DNA of 37,695 nucleotides from an uncultured Paracoccus sp. (lineage in GTDB: Bacteria > Pseudomonadota > Alphaproteobacteria > Rhodobacterales > Rhodobacteraceae). A program made the position numbers and the translations under genes. Each line of letters opens with the position of its first letter. Position 1 is the first letter of the stretch. The stretch lies in NCBI GenBank assembly GCA_934533075.1, contig CAKTBJ010000031.1:1-37695 (forward strand), written 5' to 3'. Below, piece by piece: positions 29,077-37,192 of this stretch. Below the pieces are notes generated by a model, which was not told the DNA's origin, searched no databases, and saw only the letters and a program-made list of their open reading frames with translations.

Positions 29077-29157
29077 GCGATCTCGCGGCTGGAAAGGATT
29101 TGTTAACGCTTTGTGCGCAGAATGGTCCGCGACGGCACGGGCTGTAAAGGGATCGTC

Positions 29158-30531
29158 ATGGCGGGTCGGATTCTGATCGCGGGGGGCGAACCGGCGTTTC
29201 GCATCGGGTTGCGGGCGCGGCTGGCGGCGGCCTGCCACGATGTCGAGCAGGCGCAGGGCGCCGAGGAGGCCGCGGCACTGCTGCGCCGGGTGCGGCCGGA
29301 TGTGGTGATCGCGGTGGGCGGGCCGCAGGATCCGGGCGCGGCGCGGCTATGCGCGGGCCTGCGACGACAGGCGGGCGCGCGGATCGTGGCGCTGGTGGCC
29401 GATGGCGGCGCGGCGCGGATCGCGGCCTTGCGGGCGGGCGCCGACGATGCGCAGTCGCAGCCGCTGGACGAATTGATGCTGCTGGCCCGTATCCGCCGGC
29501 TGATCGGCCAGCCCCGGCCGGTCCCGGCAAGCGGCATGGCCGAGGAGGCCGCGCCCTTCGGCCCGCCGCCGCGCATCGCGCTGATCGCGGCGGATGTGGC
29601 GGCGGCGATCGGCTGGCGGCACGCGCTGGCGCCGCTGCTGCGGGCGCGATTCGACGCCGTGACCCCGGCCCGCGCCTTGCAGGATGCCGCGCAGGGCGCC
29701 GCGGCCGACCTCTACCTGATCGCGGGCGATCTGGCGCAGGCGGACGAGGGGCTGCGCCTGCTGTCGGAACTGCGCGCCCGGCCGGCCAGCCGCGATGCCG
29801 GCTTCGTGGTGGCGCTGGCGCCGGAGCGGGCGGCGATGGCGCCGATCGCGCTGGACCTCGGCGCCGGCGACGTGCTGCCGCATTCGCTGCGCGAGCCGGC
29901 GGCGGCCGAGGAGGCCGCGCTGCGCCTGACCGCCCAGCTGGCCCATTGCCGGCAGGCCGTGGCGGCGCGGCGGGAGGAGGAGCGCAATCGCCTCTGGGCG
30001 ATGACCGATCCGCTGACCGGGCTGTTCAACCGCCGCCACGCCCTGCCCCGCCTGGACGAGATGACGGCGGAGGCCGCGCGGGCCGGTCAGCCGCTGGCGG
30101 TGATGGTGCTGGACCTCGACCGCTTCAAGACGGTGAACGACCGTTTCGGACACGCCGCCGGGGATGCGGTGCTGGTGCAGGTGGCGCGTCGGCTGGCGCA
30201 GCGGGTGGCGGCGCCCGGCCTGCTGGCCCGCCTCGGCGGCGAGGAATTCCTGGTCGCCCGCCCGACGGCCTCGGCCGAGGCCGCGCGGGCCGAGGCCGAG
30301 GCCCTGCGACAACTGGTCGCTGCCACGCCGGTCGCGCTGCCGGCCGGCGCGGGGGGCGGCACGCTGGCGGTGACGGCCAGCATCGGCCTTGCCGTGGCCG
30401 ATCCGCATGCCCTCGCGCAGGCCATGCCAACGGGTATCGGCTTGATGGCACGGGCGGATCGGGCGCTGCTGGCGGCCAAGTCGCTGGGCCGCGACCGGGT
30501 GTTGCTGGCCCCGTGGGAGGCCGCCGCGTGA
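29158..30531 (+). CDS. PleD-like GGDEF protein with two degenerate receiver domains
   Basis: 457 residues with the PleD layout: receiver 1 (about 1-120), receiver 2 (about 138-260), GGDEF (about 285-457). Receiver 1 starts ILIAGGEPAF instead of the acidic ILVVDD type and has Val53 where the phosphorylated Asp should be (DVVIAVGGPQDPG). Receiver 2 reads DLYLIAGDLAQADEG, with Ala at that place. The cyclase half is complete (MTDPLTGLFNRRHALP, LDLDRFKTVND, GGEEF at 360-364), but the I-site RxxD is replaced by AAPG (351-354). It is probably a cyclase not controlled by phosphorylation or simple product inhibition. AAGGGA ribosome site before the ATG. Confidence 0.85.
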   Translation: MAGRILIAGGEPAFRIGLRARLAAACHDVEQAQGAEEAAALLRRVRPDVVIAVGGPQDPGAARLCAGLRRQAGARIVALVADGGAARIAALRAGADDAQSQPLDELMLLARIRRLIGQPRPVPASGMAEEAAPFGPPPRIALIAADVAAAIGWRHALAPLLRARFDAVTPARALQDAAQGAAADLYLIAGDLAQADEGLRLLSELRARPASRDAGFVVALAPERAAMAPIALDLGAGDVLPHSLREPAAAEEAALRLTAQLAHCRQAVAARREEERNRLWAMTDPLTGLFNRRHALPRLDEMTAEAARAGQPLAVMVLDLDRFKTVNDRFGHAAGDAVLVQVARRLAQRVAAPGLLARLGGEEFLVARPTASAEAARAEAEALRQLVAATPVALPAGAGGGTLAVTASIGLAVADPHALAQAMPTGIGLMARADRALLAAKSLGRDRVLLAPWEAAA

Positions 30532-30627
30532 TTTCGCCGCAACCCCGACACATTCCGTTCCCGCTATGGAAAAATCGCGCATGAAGGACTAGATTGCGCC
30601 GGTCAGCACAGACCAGGACGCCCCCCA

Positions 30628-31065
30628 ATGACCGCCATCGACCTTCCCCGCACTGCGCCGCAACCCGATGCCGCGCCGCGCAACACCACGCAGGCGATCC
30701 TGCGCGGCATGCGCCGCCGCTGCCCGGCCTGCGGGCAGGGACATCTGTTCCGGGGCTATCTGACCACGGTCGATCATTGCGCGCAGTGCGGCGAGGCCAT
30801 CCATCACCACCGCGCCGACGACGGGCCGGCCTATATCACCATCATGATCATCGCCCACCTGTTCGTGCCGGCGCTGATGGTGGTCTATCTGGCCTGGCGG
30901 CCCTCGCCGGTGGCGATGGCGGTGTGGTTCTGCATCGCCGCCGCCGTGGCCACGCTGGCGCTGCTGCCCGTGGCCAAGGGCGGCATGGTCGGCCTGCAAT
31001 GGGCGCGGCGCATGCACGGCTTCGACGAGACCGCGCCCGAACGCCACCCGGAAATCGAGGCGTGA
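30628..31065 (+). CDS. DUF983 membrane protein
   Basis: 145 residues. An N-terminal zinc-ribbon-like segment has Cys32-x2-Cys35 (CPACGQGHLF) and Cys51-x2-Cys54 (CAQCGE), followed by DDGPAYIT and two hydrophobic helices (about 68-88 and 96-117), the standard DUF983 pattern. Function unknown. Its TGA overlaps the GTG of the NUDIX gene (GTGA, 31062-31065), so the two are translationally coupled. Confidence 0.9.
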   Translation: MTAIDLPRTAPQPDAAPRNTTQAILRGMRRRCPACGQGHLFRGYLTTVDHCAQCGEAIHHHRADDGPAYITIMIIAHLFVPALMVVYLAWRPSPVAMAVWFCIAAAVATLALLPVAKGGMVGLQWARRMHGFDETAPERHPEIEA

Positions 31066-31688
31066 ATCCCGAGACCGGCGCCCCGGCCATCCGCGACGCC
31101 GCCACGGTGATCCTGCTGCGCCGGCAGCCCGGCGCCACCCGCATCCTGATGGGCATGCGCGGCGCGCAGGCGGTGTTCATGCCCTCGAAATTCGTGTTCC
31201 CCGGCGGCGCCGTCGATCCCGAGGACATGGCCGCCCCCGCCCTGCCGCAGCCCGATCCGCGCCTGCTGGCCGAGCCGCGCCCCGGCGCCTCCGTCCTGCC
31301 CCATGCGCTGCTGGCCTGCGCCCGGCGCGAGCTGGCCGAGGAAACCGGCCTCCTGCTGCATCCCGCCGCGCAACCGCTGTTCGTGTTCCGCGCCATCACC
31401 CCGCCCGGCTTGGCCCGGCGGTTCGACGCCCGCTTCTTCCTGTGCGATTCCAGTGATATAATCGGCGATCCCGACGATTTTTCCGCCGCCTGCGACGAGC
31501 TTTCGCACCTGCATTGGGTGCCGCTGGCCGAGGCCCGCGCGCTGGCGCTGCCCTTCATCACCGAGGTCGTGCTGGCCGAGATCGGCGCCATGCTGGAGCA
31601 GGCCGGCGACAGCCCCCTGCCACGCCCGCAGACCGTGCCCTTCTTCGACAATCGCGGGCCGGAGCCACGCTTCTCGCAACTGGCCTGA
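31062..31688 (+). CDS. NUDIX hydrolase (NUDT19/NUDT7-like)
   Basis: 208 residues. The NUDIX box is split, as in the coenzyme A/RNase-type NUDT7/NUDT19 group: FVFPGGAVDPED, an insert of about 30 residues, then ARRELAEETGLLL with the metal-binding REL-x-EE-x-G. The family cleaves nucleoside diphosphates linked to another group; the substrate here is unknown. GTG start, overlapping the DUF983 stop. Directly downstream lies the pseudogene on the other strand. Confidence 0.88.
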   Translation: MNPETGAPAIRDAATVILLRRQPGATRILMGMRGAQAVFMPSKFVFPGGAVDPEDMAAPALPQPDPRLLAEPRPGASVLPHALLACARRELAEETGLLLHPAAQPLFVFRAITPPGLARRFDARFFLCDSSDIIGDPDDFSAACDELSHLHWVPLAEARALALPFITEVVLAEIGAMLEQAGDSPLPRPQTVPFFDNRGPEPRFSQLA

Positions 31689-31691
31689 ACC

Positions 31692-32101
31692 GCCTCGGGC
31701 CAGCCGACAGCGCGATCGCACTGGCCCGGAGGGGAAGGCCCGCATCCCCTCGCATGCCAGCGGCCCGAGCCGCCGCCCCTGCCCAGCAGCACCGGAATCC
31801 ACGTCGCCACCATGTCGGCGATCAGCCTCTCGCGCAGGAGGGACTGCACGACGCGCCCGCATGACGGCGCGCGCCTCGGCATCCATGATGCGCACCCGCC
31901 CGGCCAGATGCGCCGGCACCTGTTTCAGGCCGGCCGACGGCACCGGCACGGGCCGGTCATTGCGAGACCGGCCACCGCCTCGAAGCTGCCCCGCCCCATG
32001 ACGACGCCATCCTTGTCGCGGATGAAATCGGCATGGAAGCGATCCCCGGCGGGGTCGTCGCACGCCGGCAGCCCGCCGATGCCGCCGGGCGATGAAGACA
32101 T
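31692..32101 (-). pseudogene. decayed RibD-C / dihydrofolate reductase-like gene
   Basis: Read on the minus strand in changing frames, the fragments line up in order with the RibD C-terminal/dihydrofolate reductase-like family. From 32101: ATG, then FIRDKDGVVMGRGSFEAV; about 31955-31860: RPVPVPSAGL-(x5)-HLAGRVRIMDAEARAVM; about 31862-31775: GRVVQSLLRERLIADMVA followed by WIPVLLGRG; about 31780-31695: LGPLACEGMRAFPSGPVRSR. At least three frame changes and short deletions (notably before GRVVQ) separate the pieces. No single frame covers it, so it cannot make the full protein. Confidence 0.72.
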
Positions 32102-32115
32102 GGCCCGAGGCTACC

Positions 32116-32577
32116 TCAGCCCTCGTCGGGCTTGCGCAGCAGGTCGGCCAGCCGCGCCTCCTCCTCCGCGCTCAGCGGGGCTTCCGGCGCATCGGCGCGG
32201 TGGCTGCGGATATAGACGCCCGCAAGGCCGGCGCCGGCCAGCAGCAGCAGCGGCCCGGCCAGATAGAGCAGCCAGTTCGCGCCGCGCAGCGGCGGCTCGA
32301 ACAGCACGAACTCGCCAAAGCGATCGCTGACGGCGCCGATCACCTCGGCATTGCTGTCGCCCGCCACCAGCCGCTCGCGCACGAACAGGCGCAGGTCGCG
32401 GCTGATGCCGGCATTGGAATCGTCGATGGATTCGCCCTGGCAGACCGGGCAGCGCAGGGTGCGGCTGATCTCGCGCGCGCGGGCCTCCAGCGCGGGGTCG
32501 GGCAGGATCTCGTCGGGCTGCACGGCCAGGGCCGGCAGCGCCAGCAGCCAGACGGCCAGGGCAAGGGCTATGCGCAT
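32116..32577 (-). CDS. ccmH: cytochrome c maturation protein CcmH (CycL)
   Basis: 153 residues from the ATG at 32577; a GTG at 32586 overlapping the ccmF stop (GTGA) is the alternative. An N-terminal signal or anchor (MRIALALAVWLLALPALA) is followed by a periplasmic domain with the redox motif LRCPVCQ (Cys43, Cys46), then a C-terminal membrane helix (NWLLYLAGPLLLLAGAGLAG). CcmH reduces the CxxCH motif of apocytochromes c, presenting them to the CcmF heme lyase. Last gene of the ccm run here. Confidence 0.94.
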   Translation of the reverse strand: MRIALALAVWLLALPALAVQPDEILPDPALEARAREISRTLRCPVCQGESIDDSNAGISRDLRLFVRERLVAGDSNAEVIGAVSDRFGEFVLFEPPLRGANWLLYLAGPLLLLAGAGLAGVYIRSHRADAPEAPLSAEEEARLADLLRKPDEG

Positions 32578-32582
32578 GGCCC

Positions 32583-34574
32583 TCACTCCGCCGCGACGGC
32601 TGCGGGCACCGGGCGGTCGCGGCGCACGGGGGCGGCCACGCGCCAGCGGCGGTCGGTCAGGCTGACCACCCCGCCCAGCGCCATCAGCAGGCAGCCGAAC
32701 CAGATCCAGTTGGCGAAGGGCTTGACATAGGTGCGCACCGCCCAGCCGCCGCCGGCCTGCGCATCGCCGATCACCACATAAAGGTCGCGCCAGACGCCGT
32801 TGGCGATGGCGGCCTCGGTCGTCGGCATGCCCTGCACCGGATAGAGGCGCTTTTCGGGATGCAGCACCGCCGCCACCTGCCCGCCCTGCCGCACCGTCAC
32901 CTGCGCGCGGGTGGCGACATAGTTCGGGCCGGGCACGTCCTCGACGCTATCCAGCGTGAAGTGATAGCTGCCCAGGCTGCCCGGCCCGCCGGTGCCGGCG
33001 ACAAAGCTGTCGCCCACGCGGGCGACGCGGATATCCTCGACCTCCCAGGCCATCATCAGGGCGATGCCGATGAAGGTGACGCCCAGGCCCGCATGGGCCA
33101 GTGCCCGCCCCCAATCGGCACGCGGCAGCCGCAGCAGGCGCGCCATGCCGGCATTGCCCTTGCGCAGCCACAGATCCGCCACCGCCCCAGCGACCAGCCA
33201 GCTTCCCAGCCCGGCGCCGATCACCGCCAGCATGCTGCGCCCGGTCGAGATCGTCCAGACCAGCGCCATGACCAGAAGCGCCGCGCCCAGCGCCGGCACC
33301 AGCCGCGCCAGCACCCGGCCCAGCTGGCCGCGCTTCCACGGCAGCATGGCGCCGATGGGCAGCACCACGGCCAGCCCGACCATGAACGGCGTGAAGGCCT
33401 TTTCGAAGAAGGGCGGGCCGACCGACAGCACGCGCCCCCAGGCCAGTTCCGCGATCAGCGGCCAGACCGTGCCGATGAACACCACCAGCGCCGCCACCGC
33501 CAGCAGCAGGTTGTTCAGCACCAGCGCCCCCTCGCGCGAGACGGTCGAGAAGACCCCCTTGCCCGCCATCTGCCCGGCCCGCGCCGCGTAAAGCGTCAGC
33601 CCGCCGCCGACGAACACCGCCAGAATCCACAGGATGAACACCCCGCGCTCCGGGTCTGAGGCAAAGCTGTGCACCGAGGTTATGATGCCGGACCGCACGA
33701 TGAAGGTGCCGATCAGCGAAAAGCCGAAAGCCATGATCGCCAGCAGCACGGTCCAGCTTTTCAGCACCTCGCGCTTTTCGACGACGATGGCGGAATGCAG
33801 CAGCGCCACGGCCAGCAGCCAGGGCATGAAGCTGGCGTTCTCCACCGGATCCCAGAACCAGAACCCGCCCCAGCCCAGTTCGTAATAGGCCCACCACGAC
33901 CCCAGCGCGATGCCCAGCGTCAGGAACATCCAGGCGGCCAGCGTCCAGGGCCGGACCCAGCGCGCCCAGGCGGCATCCACCCGCCCCTCGATCAGCGCGG
34001 CGATGGCAAAGCTGTAGGACATGCTCAGGCCCACATAGCCGAGATAGAGCAGCGGCGGATGGAAGGCGAGGCCGGGGTCCTGAAGCAGCGGGTTCAGGTC
34101 GCGCCCGTCGAAGGGCGCCTCGGCCAGCCGCCAGAAGGGGTTGGAGGTGAACAGGATGAAGGCCAGGAAGGCGACCCCGATCAGCCCCTGAACGCCCAGG
34201 ACGCGCGCCCGCAGGCTGGGCGGCAGGTAGCTGCCGAACACCGCCGCCGCCGCCCCGAACAGCGCCAGGATCAGCACCCAGAGCAGCATCGACCCCTCGT
34301 GATTGCCCCAGACGCCGGTCACCTTATACAGCATCGGCTTGGCCGAATGGCTGTTGGCGAAGACCAGTTGCAGCGAGAAGTCCGAGGTCACGAAGGCATG
34401 GGTCAGCGCCCCGAAGGAAAACGCCAGCAGCAGGAACTGCGCCACCGCGGCCGAGCGCCCGGCCTCCATCCAGCCGATCCAGCCGCGCGCGGCGCCGATC
34501 ATGGGCACCACGGCCTGGAACAGGGCCACGGCAAGGGCTACGGCAAGGGCCAGATGGCCAAGTTCGGCGATCAT
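32583..34574 (-). CDS. ccmF: heme lyase CcmF/NrfE family (CycK)
   Basis: 663 residues with about 14-15 membrane helices. CcmF attaches heme from CcmE to apocytochromes c. The tryptophan-rich WWD domain is visible (LGWGGFWFWDPVENASFMPW), plus VWGNHEGSMLLWVLIL with a conserved His, and the periplasmic domain near the C-terminus (GMPTTEAAIANG). Start ATG with a GGAG ribosome site. The stop overlaps ccmH, and the holin gene lies upstream across a strong hairpin. Confidence 0.96.
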   Translation of the reverse strand: MIAELGHLALAVALAVALFQAVVPMIGAARGWIGWMEAGRSAAVAQFLLLAFSFGALTHAFVTSDFSLQLVFANSHSAKPMLYKVTGVWGNHEGSMLLWVLILALFGAAAAVFGSYLPPSLRARVLGVQGLIGVAFLAFILFTSNPFWRLAEAPFDGRDLNPLLQDPGLAFHPPLLYLGYVGLSMSYSFAIAALIEGRVDAAWARWVRPWTLAAWMFLTLGIALGSWWAYYELGWGGFWFWDPVENASFMPWLLAVALLHSAIVVEKREVLKSWTVLLAIMAFGFSLIGTFIVRSGIITSVHSFASDPERGVFILWILAVFVGGGLTLYAARAGQMAGKGVFSTVSREGALVLNNLLLAVAALVVFIGTVWPLIAELAWGRVLSVGPPFFEKAFTPFMVGLAVVLPIGAMLPWKRGQLGRVLARLVPALGAALLVMALVWTISTGRSMLAVIGAGLGSWLVAGAVADLWLRKGNAGMARLLRLPRADWGRALAHAGLGVTFIGIALMMAWEVEDIRVARVGDSFVAGTGGPGSLGSYHFTLDSVEDVPGPNYVATRAQVTVRQGGQVAAVLHPEKRLYPVQGMPTTEAAIANGVWRDLYVVIGDAQAGGGWAVRTYVKPFANWIWFGCLLMALGGVVSLTDRRWRVAAPVRRDRPVPAAVAAE

Positions 34575-34617
34575 CGCTGTCTCCGCAAAGGCGCGGAAAG
34601 ACTAGCGCGAATGCTGG

Positions 34618-34644
34618 GCGGGGACCAGAGGAACCGGTCCCCGC
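34618..34644 (-). terminator. strong hairpin between the GTA holin gene and ccmF
   Basis: GCGGGGACC (34618-34626), 9-nt loop, GGTCCCCGC (34636-34644): a perfect 9-bp stem, 18 bp after the holin stop and about 44 bp before ccmF. No T-run follows on the minus strand. It may end or reduce transcription between the lysis pair and ccmF. Confidence 0.5.
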
Positions 34645-34661
34645 ACCGGATCACGAGGGCT

Positions 34662-35180
34662 TCAGCCCTTCAGCACCGCCCAGTCGCGCAGGGCGGCATT
34701 ATCGGCGAAATCACCGCCTGCGGACGGCGCCGGCTCGCCCTCGGTCACGCTGACCGGGGTGACGCTGGCGGCCAGCGCCTCGGCCACGGCGCGGCCACGG
34801 ACAAAGCGCATCTCGCGCGCGCCGAAATAGAAGCTGACCAGGCCGCCCATCACCCACCACAGCGGTTCGGGCACCTGGTTCAACCCGTTCATCCGCGCGG
34901 CAAACCCCGCCGGGTCCAGCACCGCAAAGCCCAGCATCGCCGTGGTCGAGACCACCACCACCGGCCCCGGCAGGTTGTTGAGGCTGTCCAGAAAGCTGCG
35001 GAATCCCGGCGTCGGGCGGTCCACGTATTTCTCGGCCAGCGCGCCCAGCGATTGCTCATGCGCGTCCTGCGCCGCCGCCACGGCCCGCCCCCTGGCCAGC
35101 GCCTTAACCAGCCCCCCGGCAACCCGGCCTGCGTCACCAAGCCGCGGCAGGCGCGCGGCAACCCTGTCGATCAAGCCCAT
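34662..35180 (-). CDS. gene-transfer-agent holin (3TM holin family)
   Basis: 172 residues. It fits the holin family of GTA release: a basic N-terminus (MGLIDRVAARLPRL), FRSFLDSLNNLPGPVVVVST, and hydrophobic segments at about 73-93 and 105-120 (PLWWVMGGLVSFYFGAREM). Holins open the inner membrane so that the endolysin reaches the wall, releasing GTA particles by lysis of a few cells. The start overlaps the end of the endolysin gene by 10 bp. No GTA capsid genes are in the window; the structural cluster would lie elsewhere. Confidence 0.82.
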   Translation of the reverse strand: MGLIDRVAARLPRLGDAGRVAGGLVKALARGRAVAAAQDAHEQSLGALAEKYVDRPTPGFRSFLDSLNNLPGPVVVVSTTAMLGFAVLDPAGFAARMNGLNQVPEPLWWVMGGLVSFYFGAREMRFVRGRAVAEALAASVTPVSVTEGEPAPSAGGDFADNAALRDWAVLKG

Positions 35181-35782
35181 GTCGCGGTCCTTTCCCGGTG
35201 CTCGGCTTCGGTGAGGTGATAACGGGCGGAAATGAAGGTCTCGGCCCGCGTGATCCAGCCGCCCTTGCCGCCATCGCTGCGGCGGGCGAACTTGCGGCTG
35301 GCCGAGCGCGCATCGGCCAGCGCGTAATAGTAATTGCGCCGCGCGATGCCGTAGGCATCGGCGATATGCGCCGGCGCCGCCTTGCAGGCCGCCGCCACGG
35401 CCGCCAGCGTCTTCGGCCCCACCACCCCGTCATCGGCACAGGCAAAGCCCATGCGCGAGACCAGCCTTTGCAGGATGCGCACGGCATTGGCGCCGGCATT
35501 GACCTGCATGTCGAAGGTGCTGGCATGCAGCACCGCAGGCAGCCGGTCCAGCCGCGGCTTGACAAAGTAATGCTCGATGAAGATGCGGCGCGCATCCTCG
35601 CGGGTCAGCGCCTTCACGTCGGCCACGTCCACGCGCCCGTCGCGGTTCACGTCCCGCTTCAGCCCGCGCAGCGTGGCCAGCGTGACCCCGTATTTCGTCG
35701 CCCCGCCCGGATCGTCCGGGTCGTTGACGAAGCCCCCCTCGCGCGCCACGATCGCGGCCGCGATGTCGTCGATTGTCTGCAT
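35171..35782 (-). CDS. gene-transfer-agent endolysin (holin-associated N-acetylmuramidase, GH108)
   Basis: 203 residues. The GH108 catalytic start is IVAREGGFVNDPDDPGG with Glu15 as the likely acid, followed by ATKYGVT. A calcium-loop-like insert, DVNRDGRVDVAD, interrupts the domain. The C-terminal half is a peptidoglycan-binding domain (DDGVVGPKTLAAV, GWITRAE). It cleaves peptidoglycan when the holin opens the membrane. The ATG at 35782 follows CGAGGGGGCAAC; an in-frame ATG at 35797 has no ribosome site. A CtrA-like box lies 42 bp upstream. The pair sits between ccmE and ccmF, all on one strand. Confidence 0.87.
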   Translation of the reverse strand: MQTIDDIAAAIVAREGGFVNDPDDPGGATKYGVTLATLRGLKRDVNRDGRVDVADVKALTREDARRIFIEHYFVKPRLDRLPAVLHASTFDMQVNAGANAVRILQRLVSRMGFACADDGVVGPKTLAAVAAACKAAPAHIADAYGIARRNYYYALADARSASRKFARRSDGGKGGWITRAETFISARYHLTEAEHRERTATWA

Positions 35783-35823
35783 GTTGCCCCCTCGCATGAG
35801 GGGCGCAAACTCGCGCGCGAGGG

Positions 35824-35838
35824 TAAACCAGCCGTTAA
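35824..35838 (-). promoter_or_regulatory. CtrA-like box upstream of the GTA lysis pair
   Basis: On the plus strand TAAA-CCAGCCG-TTAACC: 7 of 8 defined bases of TTAA-N7-TTAA, with one full TTAACC half. Located 42 bp from the endolysin start, between it and ccmE. Supports CtrA control of lysis, known for GTAs in this family; prediction only. Confidence 0.5.
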
Positions 35839-35853
35839 CCGCCCGTGCGTTGC

Positions 35854-36297
35854 TTACGAATCCGGCGTCTCGTAGACGCCCTGCGCCTTGAGGCTGTCGA
35901 TGACCTCGCGCGGCAGATAATTCTCGTCATGCTTGGCGAGTATCTCGCTGGCGACGAAGGTGTCGCCCTCCATGCGGCCCATGCCGATCATGCCCTCGCC
36001 CTCGCCGAACAGGTCGGGCAGCACGCCGGTATAGCTGACCGGCACGCTGGCGCCGCCATCGGTGACGCTGAAGCGGATGGTCTCGCCCTGCCCGCGCTCC
36101 AGCGTGCCCGGCTCGACCAGACCACCCAGCCGGAACACCTCGCCCGCGGCCGGCGGATTTTCCGCGAATTCCGACGGCGAACGATAGAGGTTTATGCCGT
36201 CGCGCATGCCGTAGCCGATCAGCACGGTGGCGGAGATCAGGGCGAGGAAGGCGGCGAAGATGATCTGGATACGGCGTCGCTTCTTCAGCGATTTCAT
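35854..36297 (-). CDS. ccmE: cytochrome c maturation heme chaperone CcmE
   Basis: 147 residues. A basic N-terminus and one membrane anchor (about 11-29) are followed by an OB-fold periplasmic domain. The covalent heme attachment site is His123, with Tyr127, in LAKHDENYLPR, matching the HDENYxP pattern. CcmE carries heme from the CcmABCD complex to CcmF. It is upstream of the GTA lysis genes, which separate it from ccmF and ccmH. Confidence 0.95.
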   Translation of the reverse strand: MKSLKKRRRIQIIFAAFLALISATVLIGYGMRDGINLYRSPSEFAENPPAAGEVFRLGGLVEPGTLERGQGETIRFSVTDGGASVPVSYTGVLPDLFGEGEGMIGMGRMEGDTFVASEILAKHDENYLPREVIDSLKAQGVYETPDS

Positions 36298-36315
36298 GTC
36301 TCTGGACCTATTCTT

Positions 36316-37128
36316 TCATGCTGGCTCGAACCGGATCGGCTGGCGGAGGAACTGCGTGGCCTTGCCGGAGACGCGGGCGGCGTCGCCGGTGGTCAGGTAA
36401 CGGCTTTCGGTGCCCGGTCCCAGCAGGTCGGGATGGCGTTCAAGATAGTCCGCAAGGCTTTCCGCCACCAGGGCCGCCTGCGAATAGACCCGCACCTGCG
36501 GCCCCAGCGATTCCTGGAAAGCCTTCTGCATCAACGGGTAATGCGTGCATCCCAGAATCGCGGCCTCCGGCGCGGGCATGCGGCGCATCAGGGCCTCGAC
36601 ATGGGAATGCACCAGCGCCTCGGCCAGCAACTCGTCGCCGGTCTCGATGGCATCAACGACGCCGGCGCAGGGCTGGGCCTCGACATCGACACCGACGGCG
36701 CGGAACGCCAACTCGCGCTGAAAGGCGCGGCTGGCCACGGTGGCCGGGGTGGCGAACAGCGCCACATGCTTGACCGCGACCTCGCGCGGCGGGCTGTTGT
36801 CGCCCCATTGCCGTTCGGTCAGGGCCTCGATCAGCGGCACGAACACGCCCAGCACGCGCTTGTGCGGCGGCAGCCAGGTCTCCTGCATCCGGCGAAGCGC
36901 GGCCGCCGACGCGGTATTGCAGGCCAGGATGACCAGATCGCAGCCCTCGCCCCACAGCCGTTCCACGCCGGCGCAGGTCAGGGCGAAAATATCCTCGGCG
37001 GTGCGCACGCCGTAAGGCGCATGGGCATTGTCGCCCAGATAGACCAGCGGCAGGTCGGGCAGCCGCGCCCGGATCGCCGCATGCACCGTCAGCCCGCCCA
37101 GACCCGAATCGAAAACGCCGACTGCCAT
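36316..37128 (-). CDS. murI: glutamate racemase
   Basis: 270 residues. It makes D-glutamate for peptidoglycan. The N-terminus [13 protein letters not shown] is the family signature; the two catalytic cysteines are Cys70 (LACNTASA) and Cys194 (LGCTHYPL). 18 bp upstream of ccmE on the same strand, so possibly co-transcribed with it. Confidence 0.95.
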   Translation of the reverse strand: MAVGVFDSGLGGLTVHAAIRARLPDLPLVYLGDNAHAPYGVRTAEDIFALTCAGVERLWGEGCDLVILACNTASAAALRRMQETWLPPHKRVLGVFVPLIEALTERQWGDNSPPREVAVKHVALFATPATVASRAFQRELAFRAVGVDVEAQPCAGVVDAIETGDELLAEALVHSHVEALMRRMPAPEAAILGCTHYPLMQKAFQESLGPQVRVYSQAALVAESLADYLERHPDLLGPGTESRYLTTGDAARVSGKATQFLRQPIRFEPA

Positions 37129-37192
37129 GTCACCCCCGTGGTTTGCGCCGTTCTAGGGCGAATCCGGCCGATTGCCAAATCACAGAGGCACG

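Noticed and set aside
29102..29107. GTTAAC between the DUF3572 and PleD-like genes as a CtrA box
   Set aside because: Only one half-site; no second TTAA at 7-bp spacing on either side.
37170..37181. Palindrome GATTGCCAAATC upstream of murI as an FNR-type site
   Set aside because: It lacks the TTGAT/ATCAA halves of the FNR consensus; a short dyad of this kind is expected by chance.
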